Origin: Fragilaria crotonensis
Lineage: Eukaryota; Bacillariophyta; Fragilariophyceae; Fragilariales; Fragilariaceae
DNA length: 56,494 nucleotides
Reading direction: 5' to 3'
NCBI GenBank assembly: GCA_022925895.1
Contig: JAKSYS010000400.1
Coordinates: 1 to 56,494 of the forward strand
The notes below the pieces were generated by a model. It did not search any database. It was given only the letters and a program-made list of their open reading frames with translations, and was not told where the DNA came from. The position numbers and the translations under genes are program-made. Within the stretch, counting starts at the first letter, position 1, and every line of letters begins with the position of its first letter. Below, in pieces: positions 45,766 to 56,494 of the stretch.

Positions 45766-47393
45766 ATGGTGAAACTGAATCCGCCTTCAATCATCAACGA
45801 AAACTTGTCAACATCGAAGGAGAACGATGAAGGACCTCCGTCATCGCCTCCAAACATCAACAGGACTATTGAATTCGCGCAAGACTTTCCTGCCCCATCG
45901 CGGCTGCCTCACCGAAGGATGATGCACATCAGGATCAAACTGAAAATTTGAAACACGACAAGGTTCGACGTCTGTGCCTGAAAAACCAACCTTGGAACTT
46001 GCCGAGTGTGACGAATTGTTGACAAGAAGAACTTCAATGTCAGCGGAGAATGGTGCAGCCGTTGCTGTGGAGAACACGTATTTTCATGATACTCCTGGAG
46101 CATTTTCAGTTTACTCGGGAAATGTTACAGCTGCGTCTCAATTGCCCGTTGAGAATTCATTTACGAGGTACTCGAATGACGACGATGCGGAAATTGGAGA
46201 AACCAGAACCAACATTCTCAATCAAAGCCGCCTTTTCGTTCTGGAAGCCGAAGCTGTGAACGACAGTGGCATTATAGCAACTGCGGTTCCTACCAAACAA
46301 TGGCACAAGCGAAGGTGCTTCTGGGTAGGCGCTGGTTTTGTTGTTGTTGTGCTGGTGATCGTCATCATTGTAGTATTGGTCCGACCAGCAGCCAGTACTT
46401 CTCCTTCACCCCCTAGTGTCACCCCGCAAGCATCGGCACCAACATCTGTTCCACAACCAGAGTCAAACTTGACATCTGAGCAGATTGCCTGTAACTTTAT
46501 TGAACGCCCTTCCTTGACTGAGTGTCGAGCGACAGATAGTATATCAAAAACTACGGGATCGAAAATCCCTAGTGAGATTGGTCTGCTGACTGCTGACGCA
46601 GCTCGTGAATCTGGATATGTACTTTAATAAACTGACTGGAACCATCCCCTCAACCATTGGAAAGCTAACGCAACTCACGTGGCTGTCCTTTTACGAGAAT
46701 GATTTGGTTGGCAGCATTCCTCCATCGATTGGAGACTTGACGAAACTCAAAGCCTTGGGCTTCGTCTGAAATTCATTTACAGGAACGATTCCGTCGTCGT
46801 TTGGAAACTTGACTGAAATTGATTACTTGGACTTTGCAAACAATGGATTGACAGGAACCGTCCCCTCTTCTTTTGGCAACTTGAAAAAACTCACGGCACT
46901 GAGCTTTCATGAGAATGACTTGACAGGCACCATCCCTCTTTCTGTTGCACAGTTGACGCAGCTCCTTCATTTTGACATCTCATCCAATCGATTCAACGGC
47001 CAAATCCCTTCATCCATCGGGACCCTGACGCAAATTACGTCTTTGAGTTTGTACTTCAATGAATTCACGGGCGACATCCCCTCATCCATTGCAAATATGA
47101 CGCTACTTGTGTCTTTGGATTTCTCACACAACAGATTCATCGGCACCATCCCGCCATCTTTTGAACGCTTGAGTCTCCTCACCTATTTGACCTTCTCAGA
47201 TAATAAAATGACTGGAAGCATTCCATCCTCTCTCGCAAGCTTAACAAACCTGACAGGTCTCTTGTTTGACCAGAACGCATTCACTGGGAGTATTGCATCA
47301 TCCATGTGCTCCATTCTATCAGGGATCAAGATTGACTGCGGTGATGTACAATGCAGTTGCTGCGTCGATGGCGTTACCAATACGGCATGCTAG
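45766..47393 (+). pseudogene. Transmembrane leucine-rich-repeat protein, broken
   Basis: An N-terminal cytosolic part (MVKLNPPSIINENLSTSKEN, later ETRTNILNQSRLFVLEAEAV) leads to one strong membrane segment at ~46320-46390 (FWVGAGFVVVVLVIVIIVVL), a Ser/Pro stalk, then about ten plant-type LRRs (LTGTIPSSxGxLTxL) to a Cys-rich end CGDVQCSCCVDG at 47393. This is the layout of diatom single-pass LRR proteins with the LRRs outside the cell, commonly thought to act in recognition or adhesion. Damage: frame changes around 45950-45970, a ~7-bp duplication at ~46588 (CTGACTGCTGACG) that shifts the frame inside the first LRR, and an in-frame TGA at 46768 (ALGFV-stop-NSFTG). The duplication and nonsense codon are not homopolymer errors, so loss of function is likely, though the downstream LRR frame is otherwise well kept. 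Confidence 0.75.
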
Positions 47394-47396
47394 ACC

Positions 47397-48183
47397 GTGA
47401 CGACAAGATTGTAATCACCACCTGCTTAATTCCCACATTTTATTTGTGCTCCTGACGTTGCTGTGCGTCTGAGGTACCGACAGACACGAAAGGTGTCGTT
47501 GGTCTTCGATAATACTTCAGTACTCCGTAGGACATAGGGGCTCCGGGCATTGTTCTCCATTTTCATTGACGAATGCGAAGTTTTGATGACATTGAGTGGC
47601 GATGTCGCAGTGCAAACTGACCGACCATTCCTGACGCCGATTGGTGTAACTTCATTCAGCTCAGATGCCAACATCCTTTGTGGGACTGGACCAAAAATGG
47701 GATTACGATTTACAGTAGACTCTCTAGTCGTTCCGACATCAGGCCTATAACTTAGACGAATAAGTTCCATATGCATTGTTGTGAAGGAATCCGAAGTTCG
47801 AGAGGCTCTGCTCCTATGCAGCAGATAAAGCCATCTAAACTAAAAAACCTGCTTTGCCAAGGTTTCCAAGGGTGGAAGTCATGAGATGCCATGGCAAACC
47901 TATTGCAGCAGGTTCCTTTCTTGTTATTCCTGTAGAATACGCCCTGCTACCGGTAGTACTTCCAGGTTTGATGTCATTGTCGTTGGTCGAAGCACGGTAC
48001 TGGTACTACCAGGCAATACAGTACCAGTACTCAGGTATTCGTACCGGTATGTGGTATGTACTTCCCAACATCCCTTTATCATCAAGCGCCTTGATGCGCA
48101 ATGCACAAAAAATGGAAACGTTGGTTGTGTCGTCCATCTGATTCAACTTAAAGTACCTCGGCATTTCGTCTTGGATTCGTACC
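47397..48183. promoter_or_regulatory. Upstream region of the dynactin p25 gene
   Basis: No supported gene. At 47950-48060 lies a dense set of GTACTGGTACTACC, CAGTACCAGTACTC and GTACCGGTATGTGG words, about 125-230 bp before the p25 start, matching the position of similar clusters before the DnaJ and Tyr-Trp genes. Confidence 0.4.
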
Positions 48184-48750
48184 ATGCCTCCTGCAGCGGA
48201 TGAAAATGATGGCTACATCAAGACTGCAACGAACAATTATGTGTCTCGAAGCGCGGTTGTAGAAAATCCAGGCAAGGTGGAGCTCCGAGGCAAATCCGTG
48301 TTGCAGCCCGGAAGCACGGTACGGGGCGATCTGGCAGCGATTCGAATGGGACGCTATTGTTTCATTGGATCACAAACAGAGCTGTCCCCTGCGCCACTCG
48401 GGGATGCTCATGTTCCCATGATTTTGCGTGGAAATGTATACATTGGAGAGCATTGCAAAATTGAAGCGTCGGCCATTGGCACGAATGTTTACATTGGAGC
48501 CCGTTCCAAGATTGGCCCGCGTTGTATCGTCAAGGACAACTGTTACATAGAAGAAGATACGGTATTGGGTGGTGACACAGTCATTCCTCCCTTCTCGCGT
48601 GTGAGAGGAAACCCTGGGAAGGTAGTCGACGAATTGGAGCCATCTGCTTCATTGGAGCTTCAAGAATTGGCGCATGCGTGCTATCAAGGCTTTGTTTCAA
48701 GCATCCCACGACATGATGATGATGGCGATGCCGGTCTGTGGCAGTCCTGA
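48184..48750 (+). CDS. DCTN5: Dynactin subunit p25 (DCTN5-like), left-handed beta-helix
   Basis: p25 sits at the pointed end of the dynactin shoulder complex and adapts dynein to cargo. The 188-residue intact ORF starts ATG 48184 (MPPAADENDGYIKTATNNYV); the p25-typical YIKTATxNxVSRxxVVxxP opening follows. Hexapeptide-repeat turns of a left-handed beta-helix are visible: VELRGKSVLQPGSTVRGDLA, IRMGRYCFIGSQTELSP, GNVYIGEHCKIEASAIGTNV, YIGARSKIGPRCIVKDNC and TVLGGDTVIPPFSRVRGNPG. The conserved RGDLA and VIPPF-xxxxGxPG match dynactin p25 well, and the length equals the animal protein (about 182). The alternative, a gamma-carbonic-anhydrase-like hexapeptide protein, is less likely because the His zinc ligands are not present. 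Confidence 0.88.
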   Translation: MPPAADENDGYIKTATNNYVSRSAVVENPGKVELRGKSVLQPGSTVRGDLAAIRMGRYCFIGSQTELSPAPLGDAHVPMILRGNVYIGEHCKIEASAIGTNVYIGARSKIGPRCIVKDNCYIEEDTVLGGDTVIPPFSRVRGNPGKVVDELEPSASLELQELAHACYQGFVSSIPRHDDDGDAGLWQS

Positions 48751-48960
48751 ATACCATCACTTGATTCTCTCACAGCAACGCCTTGCCCACGGAACATGGA
48801 TGACATGGTAGTACTAGATCTGAAGCTGACAGCGTCGGTACCCGATCACCATATGCGTACTTAGTACCTAGAGACGATGTTGTCTATAACCAAGTAGACT
48901 CACATTCGTGTACTTATTATTAAGATGTATCTCCTTTCTGTCCACCTCAGACTTCTGCAA

Positions 48961-50327
48961 CTAATTATTAAACGTTGGTCCAAACCCGTATTCGATTGGA
49001 ACGGCAACTTCATTGGTAAGCGATTCACCCACGAGGCGGAAGAAGTTGCCAGTGTTTCCCTGAGGAGTGATGTAGATCTTTGTTTCACCAGGAGGAATTT
49101 TGCCAACGGGAAGTGTGCGGGGGTTGTGAGCCCCCCGGGTGTCCTCCGGGTTGACGGGGACCAACATCATTGGCGCACCATTCTCACCGATGGAGACTGT
49201 CGCCTCTGGATAGTAGCCTTCGACGGTCGACAAGAAGCTAAGATAGAGAGTACGTTCGTCGTCAAAAGGATTATTGACGATAAGCCATCCAGGGGCGGTC
49301 ACTTCGAGCGCAAACTTGCCCTTTGTCAGGTCGAACGAGCGCATCACAAGGGTGGGACTGTGTTCCGCATTGTAGCCTCCGTCAGTGTACCACATGTGGC
49401 AGGAGTCACCACGTCCCCAGCTTCCAGCTCCTACTGAATCCACAAGCTCAACAACGGAAGTACGCTCCATAGCCAGCTTCCTCTTGATCGTCGATGTCGT
49501 CATGTTTGCCAAGAAAGCATGGCCCATAGAAGACAACTGAGCTTGCTGATGGTTGAAAAAGTGAAGGTAGAAGGCAAGCGTCTCCTTGTCAGTGTCCTTC
49601 TTGGGGATTCTGATGTTGTATCCATCTACCGATTTACGCGCCTCGTTGATAATGATATCCGCTTCAGGGTGGTCAGGGAAAAACCAATCACCATCATCGT
49701 CTTCAAGAGCCCGGATAATGAAGTTAATCTGCTCATCTGGCAAGAACTTTGGAATTTCTCCATTCCTCAAACGTCATATCTCCATCACTCCCTCTACGGC
49801 GAGCATGAATGGGAGACCAGATCTTGACGAAAAAGATCATGGCGTTGGGGTACCTTTCACGAAGACGAAGAGCCAATTGCGGAAGTCCTTGGCGAGCCTT
49901 CAACCAGTACTCCAAGAAGATGACATCATAAACATCATCATCTCCAACGATAGTTTGAGTGCATACAGATGGGTAGTTAGGACCGGCGGAAAACATGGCG
50001 TAGTTGTCAACTTCATTGCTCAAAAGGTAAGGCAACGCATCAAACCTGTTTTCCAATCCAGCACCCCACATGTTCGACGAGCCAAAGGCAGCAACTCTAA
50101 ATGTGCCGCGTCCCTTGACGAGCGCACGAGAATTCTGATCCATGAATTCTCTCTGTGCTCTGCGATCGGATTCCAACGTGCGCGTTTGCGCCGAGTGCAG
50201 AGGCATATCCACAACCGACAAGAGAACAGAAAACGCCATGAGGGGCCACCCCCATGAGAAACGATTTCATTGTGGACGACATGTACGCGCAAGGCTCTTC
50301 CGCCTGATTCGTTTGAACAAGCTTCAT
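48961..50327 (-). CDS. Membrane-anchored SGNH-hydrolase-like protein
   Basis: The start is taken at ATG 50327 (MKLVQTNQAEEPCAYMSST); an open frame without ATG extends to ~50414. A hydrophobic segment (WPLMAFSVLLSVVDM) near residue 25 suggests a signal anchor, after a frame break in a run of five G at ~50256. The core FRVAAFGSSNMWGAGLENRF carries block I of SGNH hydrolases as GSS (Ser nucleophile position) with NAMIFFVKIWSP as a central strand; YDVIFLEYW lies between. A second frame break at ~49745 separates this from the long C-terminal half (PKFLPDEQINFIIRALEDDD, GDSCHMWYTDGGYN, GWLIVNNPFDDERTLYLSFL, VPIEYGFGPTFNN). The C-terminal half looks like a beta-rich extracellular module. Diatoms have many such genes; the substrate is unknown and I do not see the block V Asp-His pair clearly. 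Confidence 0.65.
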
Positions 50328-50414
50328 GCTTGACGATGGATCAAAGGTTGGTGTCCTTGTTACTCGTTTATCAGGGATTTTGAAGCCTGTCAGGTCAGGC
50401 GGAGGAAGCGACAA

Positions 50415-52369
50415 GCCACTTTAGTGGGGGCATTTCAGTCATTTATGCGTGACTTCATGGAATGAGCATAATGCCTGGTATTTGTCTGCTTTGTGCCAAT
50501 GTCTGCTTCGTATTCAACCCACTGATACACTCTGGATAGGTACACGTACTTTGAGTCTTCGAGTCTTCGAGACAATAGAGTCATCCGTGCATTCGGGTTC
50601 GCAAGAGTGTTTGTTTCTGGATGTCTCCCCTTGAGTACAATTGCACGTAGCAGCTACTAGTCAATCCAAAACAACAACTCCTGAGACATGTTTACATTAT
50701 AAAAAGCTGGCATTCGAGCAAAACGTCAGGTCATTCAATTGGACTCTTGAAAATGCCTGTTCGATTAGTCATTCGAGTACAATACTCAGAGAGCAAGAAT
50801 TTACTGGTTCACATACTTTTATCATTCTTCCTTAGTATTTATTCTACTGGTAGTTTGAAGTTTGAACTTCGACCTTTGCACCACGGCAAGGGAACTAATC
50901 CAGATTCCATCCAACGCTGTATCAATACAGTCACACCCAAAGACTTCTCTTTTGCCCTCTTATCAAACTGGAAGATACATTGTACTGGAGTATTTGGTAG
51001 GGGTTGCTGTAGGCTTTTTTGTAGTCCCGTTGAGGTGCTGGAAGAAGTTACGGAAGCAGCCTAAGATTTACCATAATTTTGGTGCAGTCTAAGAGCACAT
51101 GATTTGATTGCACATACTTTGTGCCTGCCAACAAAGCAAAGGGCGCTGCACCACAAGTTTGAAGATGACTTATCATCAAAAGTAGGGAGACCATCAGAAA
51201 CAAGTACCATTGGAGATGCTATCAAGCAGGTGTTTTCATTCAATGATATCATTGTCTGAAATCAAATGTGTACTGTTACTTGTTTTGCAGGCAACTATTG
51301 ACAGCATGATCAAACTCAAACTGGCAATTTGGGCATGTCAACTTCACAAAAGTGTTTCTTTTTCACAACTGCTGCATCACTTTGTAAAGAAGCAGCAGAA
51401 TGAGCTGCAGAAGGGATTTACTACCGTATTCCTTGGTATTTTGTACCCCCCCCCAAAATGTACATCAAAAATGTCCGAAGGGTACAGATCACCATGAAAA
51501 ATGAACAATGCACAATCCAGTGAAAAACTATAAAGTGAAGATTTCAGCTCAACTGTAAAGACAACTAGTAGGTCAAATCTAGACCAATCAGTACAATAGT
51601 AGTTCAGGCAGCTTCTAAGTTAGATTTACCGTTTCTTCTTGCAAGAAAGGAGCTCCATCAGAGATCCCCAAATTGCTCCTTAACATTTTTGCAATGTATT
51701 CTGAACTTTGCCTGGTCAGAAGCACTAGCAGCAAGCTTCATGAAAGGGATTAGGCCCTTGATCTCTCTCGCCCTCACCCCATCAATGAGATCATAAAAGG
51801 AATTGCAACAGGTCAACGAGTCCTCAAAAAGGTTCAAAAATCAATGATTGCTGTATTTTCTGAGTCGGAACATTGGAGCATCTGCCGTGGAAGGAGTGTC
51901 AGGAATGCAGCACATGTAGCCTCATGTGCTCAGGAACAGAACTTTGACCTTGATGCAGAGAAAAAGTGGTGTAAGAATGGAGTCAACAAGAAGCTGATTG
52001 GCATTCAAAATTGTCAACCAGTGCTCATATTGCTATGCTAAAGTACCATCAGAAAAAAGCTTGATGACATTATCCTTGCTATTTGTCCTTTCTGACTCTC
52101 AGGGCAGAGACATCATGATTCGAAGAAAGCAGTGCCAGTTCTTATTTCTGTGGTTTCAATTTGGTTTTTCTTGATCAAGAGTGCTGAACCACAGCACAAA
52201 CATACTTCTGACCATCCATGGTCCTAGTTGGGTTCTCGTAACAACAGTGATTGCACTTTTGGATCTATGAACTGCTTCTCTGCATAAATTTTCCCCAACC
52301 GGTTTTTACCTCCTCCTGCTGCAAATTGGATTGCCGGTGCTGTGAATCATGACCTTGGAGAAGATCCTA
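50415..52369. other. Degenerate non-coding region
   Basis: No frame above ~105 codons and no recognisable domain. It adjoins the retroelement fossil and is probably decayed mobile sequence, but I cannot name one. A run of nine C occurs near 51447. Confidence 0.4.
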
Positions 52370-53900
52370 CTATTTCTTTTCCTCCCAAAGAAGAATAACA
52401 CAGTCATTCCAACAAACCGAGACTAACCCCTTAAGCAAGCTATTGCTCTGGAGTCCTGATATTGAGGAGTATCCATCTGGCTTGATTGTGGAGGAAGCCT
52501 TTCCATCTAGAGACCTTATACTTGACGCCATTCGGAAGACAAAGCAACCGAGCATTTGATGTTTCCATCCGTCTTTGTTTTGTTGAAGAATGACTAATTG
52601 TAAGTTTGTGGATAAGGCCCTGAGTTGACAGGAAGTAAGGTGTTGCCTGTGTGCCAAGATTCAAAACCGTCAACCAGCAGCCTGGGTAAATGTCGGTATG
52701 TTCTCATCATAAGACAGTAGTATTTATTTCCTATCAGGATGCAATCCTTGCACCGCACCATTCGTGCTGAGGGATGGTGGCATCTCATGATTTGGTTGCG
52801 GTCTTCATAGATACAGTCACAAAGTGGAAAGGATCTCTTGCCTCCATTGAAGCAATTCAGCCTGCTGCCTGTTGTGGGAGGGCATGTAATGAACAAACTG
52901 TATTTAATGGCTCCGCCTCTTTGTCATTCTCTTACAACTTGGTTCCACGAACTTTCCAATCGATAGCATCAAAGACTGGGGAGGTCCAGTCACTTTGTGC
53001 TCAAAGGCAGTCTTTCATGGGGAGTCCTTATGCTTCCATTTCAATTGCTTCAGCATATTTCAATGTGACTGCTGCTGTTCCATCACAAAAGTCAAGATGT
53101 GCCGTGATGATATTTGGTGTCATCGTAACAAACGGAGAGCGGGATGAGAAGGTCTCGTGGTATTCATTTGCAAGAGTATCCGCGTCCATGTTCAGTTATG
53201 CCAGTAAATGGCTGTAGGCTTTCATATGCGTTTCCTCAATCTTGTCGGCCCATGGCATACTGTAACCGCAGGCTTGGGAACTCTTGTAAACACCGTTGAA
53301 TCTCTATCAAGATATCTGAATCTGGCATCATCACATCTTACACCACCTGAATGAAATTCAAGTCCATTGGTACCTTGTGGTTGTTGTCCAAGAATGACGA
53401 TGTCTTGCCGACTAGAGTATCAAGTAAACTTTGGCTATCAGTTGCCACTTTTCCTTTCCATCTTTCATGCATTTGACTGAATTAAGAAGCGGAGAGCTAT
53501 AAACATTCCTGTTGGTTCTGCAAAATAGGAATGGTGGGTTCTTCCTCAAACTGGACCCATTCCCTGCTATGCTACTTGTTCACCTTCCTTGTCATCATCC
53601 ACACGTACCCGACGGATGTCACCGTGGGCATTGATAGCTATAATGTACACTGGCACTGCGATCTGGGGATCAACATGAATACGGTTTTACGGAACGCCAT
53701 TTTATCTAATGCTGATGCGACCACTAGATCTTGGTGCTCAATTTCAAGCATTCAAATAAGAATAAGTCTGAGAGGACCTCCTGTGAAGCTTTATTGGAGG
53801 AACGCCTGGCCGGCTCTTGATTCGTCCTAAGCCTTACACTGACCTGGCTGGTGACATCTGTTTGGCATTTGGTAATGAAGGGCAAAAATCACCAGAACCT
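52370..53900 (-). mobile_element. Retroelement fossil: RNase-H-like region and CHHPSA zinc cluster
   Basis: On the minus strand, frames broken by many stops read in order: PDSDILIEIQRCLQEFPSLR (~53310) and GRQD then an Asn/Tyr/Leu block, LDFCDGTAAVTLKYAEAIE (~53080), VFDAIDWKVRGTKL (~52970), the cysteine/histidine cluster CDCIYEDRNQIMRCHHPSA (~52790), and QQNKDGWKHQMLGCFVF (~52580) ending WNDCVILLWEEK (~52380). This order (RNase-H-like fold, IDW block, C-x-C...H/R-x3-C-HPSA zinc-like cluster, then an IGW/LWE tail) is one I recognise from the 3' half of reverse-transcriptase proteins that are common in diatom genomes. Each block is short and interrupted, so this copy is long dead. The reverse transcriptase domain itself is not detectable in the window. 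Confidence 0.55.
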
Positions 53901-54996
53901 TGAATGGTTTATTCTTTTGGACCAACCCACTTTCAGAAAATTTGCTTGTTGCAATTAACTACTTTATAATATGGTCACCAATTCATCTCAGAAGGAAACT
54001 GACCTCAAAGTGGAAGTAATACACCAATGTACTTCCTTTAGTCGCATCATTGCTAGAAGAGGATATGCCATACAGCTGATGCTACAGATCCTATACCAAT
54101 CATATATAAACTTTGACAGGAGATGTTGTACTCGGAGCAGAGTTTTGTTTTGCAGGAAAATGCCAATCGGACCGGAACTCAGCAATGCATATGGAATTGC
54201 TACATCATGTCCTCCTTCATTCGAGTAAGTATTGCATTTGCTTTGAAAGCAAGCTTTGCTGCCAGATTTTATCATGTATGCGATTTGATTTAACCAGCAT
54301 AACTTCAGGCACCAATAACTCAAGAATGCTGCATCATAGTGAACGATGTGATGCAACAAATCACCACCAATCAAGTTTGGTGTGCATTGTTATTGAAAGA
54401 GCACCTGTTTCAGGCCACTGATCACGCAAAGTGGTCAGCCGTACAAGCCATCTGGGACTATTGACTGCTGGGTCAAACAGCATGTATCCTCAAGCAAAAC
54501 GTGTTCTCACCCATTCTGCAGGTGGGGTGACGCTAATATTGTGAGTTTGTGACTATGGTACGTAGTAGTCTACATCGTCTCCGATTGTGAGTTTGTGAAC
54601 AACGGTATCGAGCAGTCGTGCATTTCTTGAGAGAATCTACTGCTTAATGTTGACGCTACGGCTTCTGAACACTGTCTGCATCTGACTGAAACCAAGATGC
54701 AAAGCACAAGAAAGACGACACTCTGAATTCCTCCGGAAACGGTTTGACTTGCGCTTAGAGTTCGCGTGGAAATAAATCTTGCATGCAAGGACCCGATGTC
54801 GGTGCCAAGAAATCTTTCGCGCTTAGAAATTCAACTGAATCAGTACTCATTCGACTGTGGCCTTCTTCTTGATGGAGTGCTACCTGTCCGATCGTCCTTG
54901 TTGCATTTGTCACGACGTAAGCTGGTTGGTGATAAGAATCTGTACCCTTGAGTACAAACGAGAAGCATAATTAAGTATTCGCCGTGCCACTTCCAC
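53901..54996. other. Degenerate non-coding region upstream of the retroelement fossil
   Basis: On the minus strand this would hold the 5' part of the retroelement, but no reverse transcriptase motif is recognisable. A direct repeat TTGTGAGTTTGTGA lies at 54539 and 54586 (GATTGTGAGTTTGTGA). No gene is supported. Confidence 0.35.
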
Positions 54997-56494
54997 TTAA
55001 ATGCATACTCTGTCATCTGTGTCAGGTTCGTCCACCTCCCTTCCGGTCATCAATACCCTCTGCCATACTTGCTTTCTTGACAGCGCCCCGAATCGCCATT
55101 TTGGAAAGGCAACATCCCATTCTATATCAGAAACATCCGATTCCGGGCTGGCCAACGATTCATCATCGCTTGGCACGGCCCTGAGAATTATCGCGTCCCC
55201 TCTCGTAGGTGCGATGCACTGTCGCAAGATACATTTCCCGATATTTGCATTGCATTGACCGCACTTGCCACAATCGTTCACTCGAGTGCACGCTAAGCAT
55301 TGTTGGCATGAGAACCACTTCCAGGGACGACGAGCACGGGCCCTGTTCTCTTGCTCAGTGTCATTCTTCGTCCATGCTCTTTTCTTCTTGGGAACACGGT
55401 TGGTACTGGCAGCTGGTTGTGCCGAGGCGGTTTTCTTCGGTCTACCGCGTTTCCTCGCCGGTATTATCTGCTTACCAGCAGTAGAAGGCGTCACGTCGGA
55501 ACCCATCACCGGTTGTTCTGCATTTCCGTACGTCATCGACCCTACAGGGGCGGCTATTGGTTGCGGGTTCGCGTTCCCTTCTTCAAAGGTACATCGGGCC
55601 TTATCAATGGTGGTTGTACCGAGGCGGTTTTCTTCGGTCTACCGCGTTTCCTCGCCGGTATTATCTGCTTACCAGCAGTAGAAGGCGTCACGTCGGAACC
55701 CATCACCGGTTGTTCTGTGTTTCCGTACGTCGTCGACCCTACAGGGGCGGCTATTGGTTGCGGGTTTGCGTTACCTTCTTCACGAGGTACATTGGGCGAT
55801 ATCAATGGTGGTTGTACCGAGGCGTTTTTCTTTGGTCTACCCCGTTTTCTGCTCGGTATCTGCTTACCGGCAGTAGAAGGCGTCACGTCGTAACCCCTCA
55901 CCGGTTGTTCTGCATTTCCGTACGCCGTCGACCCTCCATGGGCGGCTATTGGATGCGGGTTTGCGTTACCTTCTTCACGAGGCACATTGGGCGATATCAA
56001 TGGTGGTTGTACCAAGGCGTTTTTCTTTGGTCGACCGCGTTTCCTCGCCGGTAATGTCTGCTCACCAGCAGTAGAAGGCGTCACGTCGGAATCCAACACC
56101 GGTTGTTCTGTATTTCCGTACGTCGTCGACCCTCCATAGGCGGCTATTTGTTGCGGGTCTGCGCTACCTTCTTCACGAGGTTCGTCGGGCGACATTAATG
56201 GTGGTTGTAGCGCGGCGTTTTTCTTCGGTCTACCGCGTTTCCTCGTCGGTATCATCTGCTGACCAGCAGTAGAAGGCGTCACGTCGGAACCCATCACTGG
56301 TTGTTCTGTACTTCCCGTCGGCGTCGACCCTCCCAGGGCGGCAATTGGTTGCGGGTTTGACTTCCCTTCTTCAAAAGGTTCATCGAACGGCATCAGTGGT
56401 GGTTGTACTGATGCGTTTTTCTTCGGTCTTCCTCTTTTCTTCTTGAAAGGCGGGTGGGGATCGATAGACAACCGATCGGAGGAGTCCGTCCTAG
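54997..56494 (-). CDS. AT-hook repeat and CXXC zinc-finger protein (5' end outside window)
   Basis: The open frame enters from the right edge (RTDSSDRLSIDPHPP) and has six AT-hooks, KRGRPKK, at about 56415, 56225, 56025, 55835, 55640 and 55440. Each closes a ~66-residue tandem unit containing EQPVMGSDVTPSTAGxQ and VQPPLxxPxxPxEEGxxNPQ. One frame break near 55590 separates the first five units from the last. After the sixth hook and a basic patch (KKKRAWTKNDTEQENRARAR) comes a CXXC-type zinc finger with spacing C-x2-C-x2-C-x5-C-x2-C-x2-C-x6-C-x4-C (SCQQCLACTRVNDCGKCGQC to ILRQC), then an acidic tail. AT-hooks bind the minor groove of AT-rich DNA, and CXXC fingers bind CpG. The KFGG loop typical of CpG-binding CXXC domains is shortened, so CpG specificity is uncertain. 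A chromatin or DNA-methylation reader role is inferred. Confidence 0.82.

Overview
The window reads as nuclear DNA of a eukaryotic microalga, most likely a pennate diatom. The evidence is short GT-AG introns (about 60-165 nt) in compact genes and several diatom-flavoured families: a transmembrane LRR protein, a membrane-anchored SGNH-hydrolase-like protein, a DnaJ with a Gly/Met-rich linker and a multi-copy DDE transposase family. No tRNA, rRNA, CRISPR array or organellar gene was seen. The species call is an inference.

Layout. 1-10.4 kb: an ankyrin-repeat gene running off the left edge, divergent from a giant kinesin-7/CENP-E-like gene with a 138-bp internal coiled-coil repeat. 10.4-18.8 kb: an AT-rich stretch without a recognisable gene. 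18.8-23.8 kb: a DDE transposase (minus strand) and a GC-rich gag-like/tyrosine-recombinase relic. 24.5-31.6 kb: a small protein with six Tyr-Trp motifs, two weak small ORFs, a membrane-anchored SET protein and a longin R-SNARE, all separated by GTAC-rich spacers. 31.6-36.9 kb: a complete hAT-type transposon copy with perfect 19-bp inverted ends, an exact 8-bp target duplication, a decayed transposase and a huge internal palindrome made of ~177-bp repeats. 37.1-50.4 kb: a housekeeping cluster of DnaJ, UBE2D-type E2, CAMK-like kinase, a small protein with two MIU-like motifs, a broken LRR gene, dynactin p25 and an SGNH-like protein. 50.4-55 kb: degenerate sequence including a retroelement fossil with RNase-H-like and CHHPSA zinc-cluster remnants. 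55-56.5 kb: a protein with six AT-hooks and a CXXC finger, cut by the right edge.

Functional links are modest. Kinesin-7, dynactin p25 and the R-SNARE belong to microtubule motility and membrane traffic; the E2 and the MIU-like protein to the ubiquitin system; SET and AT-hook/CXXC to lysine methylation and chromatin. Nothing indicates operon-like co-regulation.

Reading caveat: many long genes (kinesin, transposase, SGNH, AT-hook, DnaJ, kinase exon 1) carry single-base frame breaks, often at short homopolymers, while others (SET, SNARE, MIU-like, p25, E2) are intact. I treat most breaks as probable assembly errors, but the LRR gene, the gag/recombinase relic, the hAT transposase and the 52-54 kb retroelement look genuinely decayed.
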